Both the position numbers and the translations under genes were made by a program. This document shows positions 63,842 to 64,000 of a DNA stretch of 64,000 bases, in pieces. The notes under the pieces were generated by a model. The model did no database searches. It saw nothing but the letters and a program-made list of their open reading frames with translations, and had not been told where the DNA came from. Origin of the DNA: Ewingella americana ATCC 33852 (lineage in GTDB: Bacteria > Pseudomonadota > Gammaproteobacteria > Enterobacterales > Enterobacteriaceae); the NCBI RefSeq assembly GCF_000735345.1, contig NZ_JMPJ01000038.1, positions 87,770 to 151,769 of the forward strand, given 5' to 3'. How positions within the stretch are numbered: position 1 is the stretch's first letter; each line of letters opens with the position of its first letter.

Positions 63842-63858
63842 TAAACGAAACCCTTTGG
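63831..63858. terminator. Perfect hairpin near the window end
   Basis: CCAAAGGGTTT/AAACCCTTTGG, an 11-bp perfect stem with a 6-base loop; a T run follows ten bases later. It overlaps the last of the repeat units. Probably a terminator or part of the repeat element. Confidence 0.55.
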
Positions 63859-64000
63859 AATCCTGCGTTTTTTTGCTGCTGGAAGATCGAGGCTGCGCAG
63901 GGTTGGGGTGGACGTGTTTCAGCAACCACTGCGATTGTCGCGAAGTGCCGCCGCTTAGGCGGTTCCCTCAGTTCGGGCTTCGAGCCTCAGGTCTCGAACC
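63859..64000. other. Non-coding tail with further inverted repeats
   Basis: Short inverted repeats CCGCC/GGCGG (63948-63962) and TTCGAG/CTCGAA (63979-63998) continue to the window edge. I see no gene; the element may extend beyond the window. Confidence 0.5.

Noticed and set aside
63726-63929. 67-residue reading frame on the minus strand over the end repeats
   Set aside because: It lies across imperfect tandem repeats and a perfect hairpin, has no ribosome site, and its sequence follows the repeats.

Overview
The window looks like chromosomal DNA of a plant- or environment-associated member of the Enterobacterales (Yersiniaceae/Hafniaceae side). norVW/norR, rluF, ansP, bglFBG and katG all read like close relatives of the Escherichia coli proteins. 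A budAB-budR acetoin cluster and a gene matching the HopBF1 effector kinase point towards Ewingella americana or a near neighbour. No rRNA, complete tRNA, transposase, prophage or CRISPR array is visible. Gene density is high and most units are one to five genes with their own regulator: NorR, five AraC-type, two LysR, one IclR, one ArsR, one HxlR and one BglG antiterminator.

Layout. 1-5013: nitric oxide locus norV(partial)-norW-yeaR-tehB with norR convergent at its end. 5087-9835: AraC regulator / MFS exporter pair, a small unknown gene and katG. 9836-10653: a long gene-poor gap. 10654-15824: compact four-gene chaperone-usher fimbrial operon. 15932-16801: rluF. 17037-18338: FMN reductase, XapX microprotein and second FMN reductase, followed by an AraC regulator. 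19316-20334: an MDR oxidoreductase broken by an exact 5-bp tandem duplication. 20429-21040: a HopBF1-type effector kinase. 21196-22658: lipoprotein, GNAT and RidA-like genes. 22853-26348: budAB and budR.

26353-33000: ketopantoate reductase-like gene, periplasmic isochorismatase-fold hydrolase, GlxA-type regulator, an ArsR-SRPBCC-ClpP-like operon, a tautomerase/CMD pair, LysR regulator and DUF1345 membrane protein. 33333-37410: IclR regulator, YfcC-type transporter and CocE/NonD hydrolase. 37470-42921: CNT nucleoside transporter behind a PurR-like box, ABM monooxygenase, Gfo/Idh oxidoreductase, and a GlxA regulator / DHA2 exporter pair. 43035-47501: bglF-bglB-bglG with two antiterminator sites. 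47897-50555: ansP and an unknown two-gene membrane unit. 50586-53794: FAH-family hydrolase, AraC, SDR and HxlR. 53821-55803: AT-rich OafA-type acyltransferase. 56016-63074: dipeptide-type ABC operon ending in a second CocE/NonD hydrolase. 63401-63676: small membrane protein, then a repeat-rich tail.

Themes: nitrosative and oxidative stress (nor, yeaR, tehB, katG, FMN reductases), plant-associated carbon use (aryl-beta-glucosides, nucleosides, asparagine, acetoin fermentation), two transporter-plus-hydrolase modules of the same hydrolase family, and host contact (fimbriae, HopBF1, O-acetylation). The most notable single gene is the orphan HopBF1-like kinase. It has no type III secretion genes near it and lies beside a freshly broken gene and a pentanucleotide repeat.
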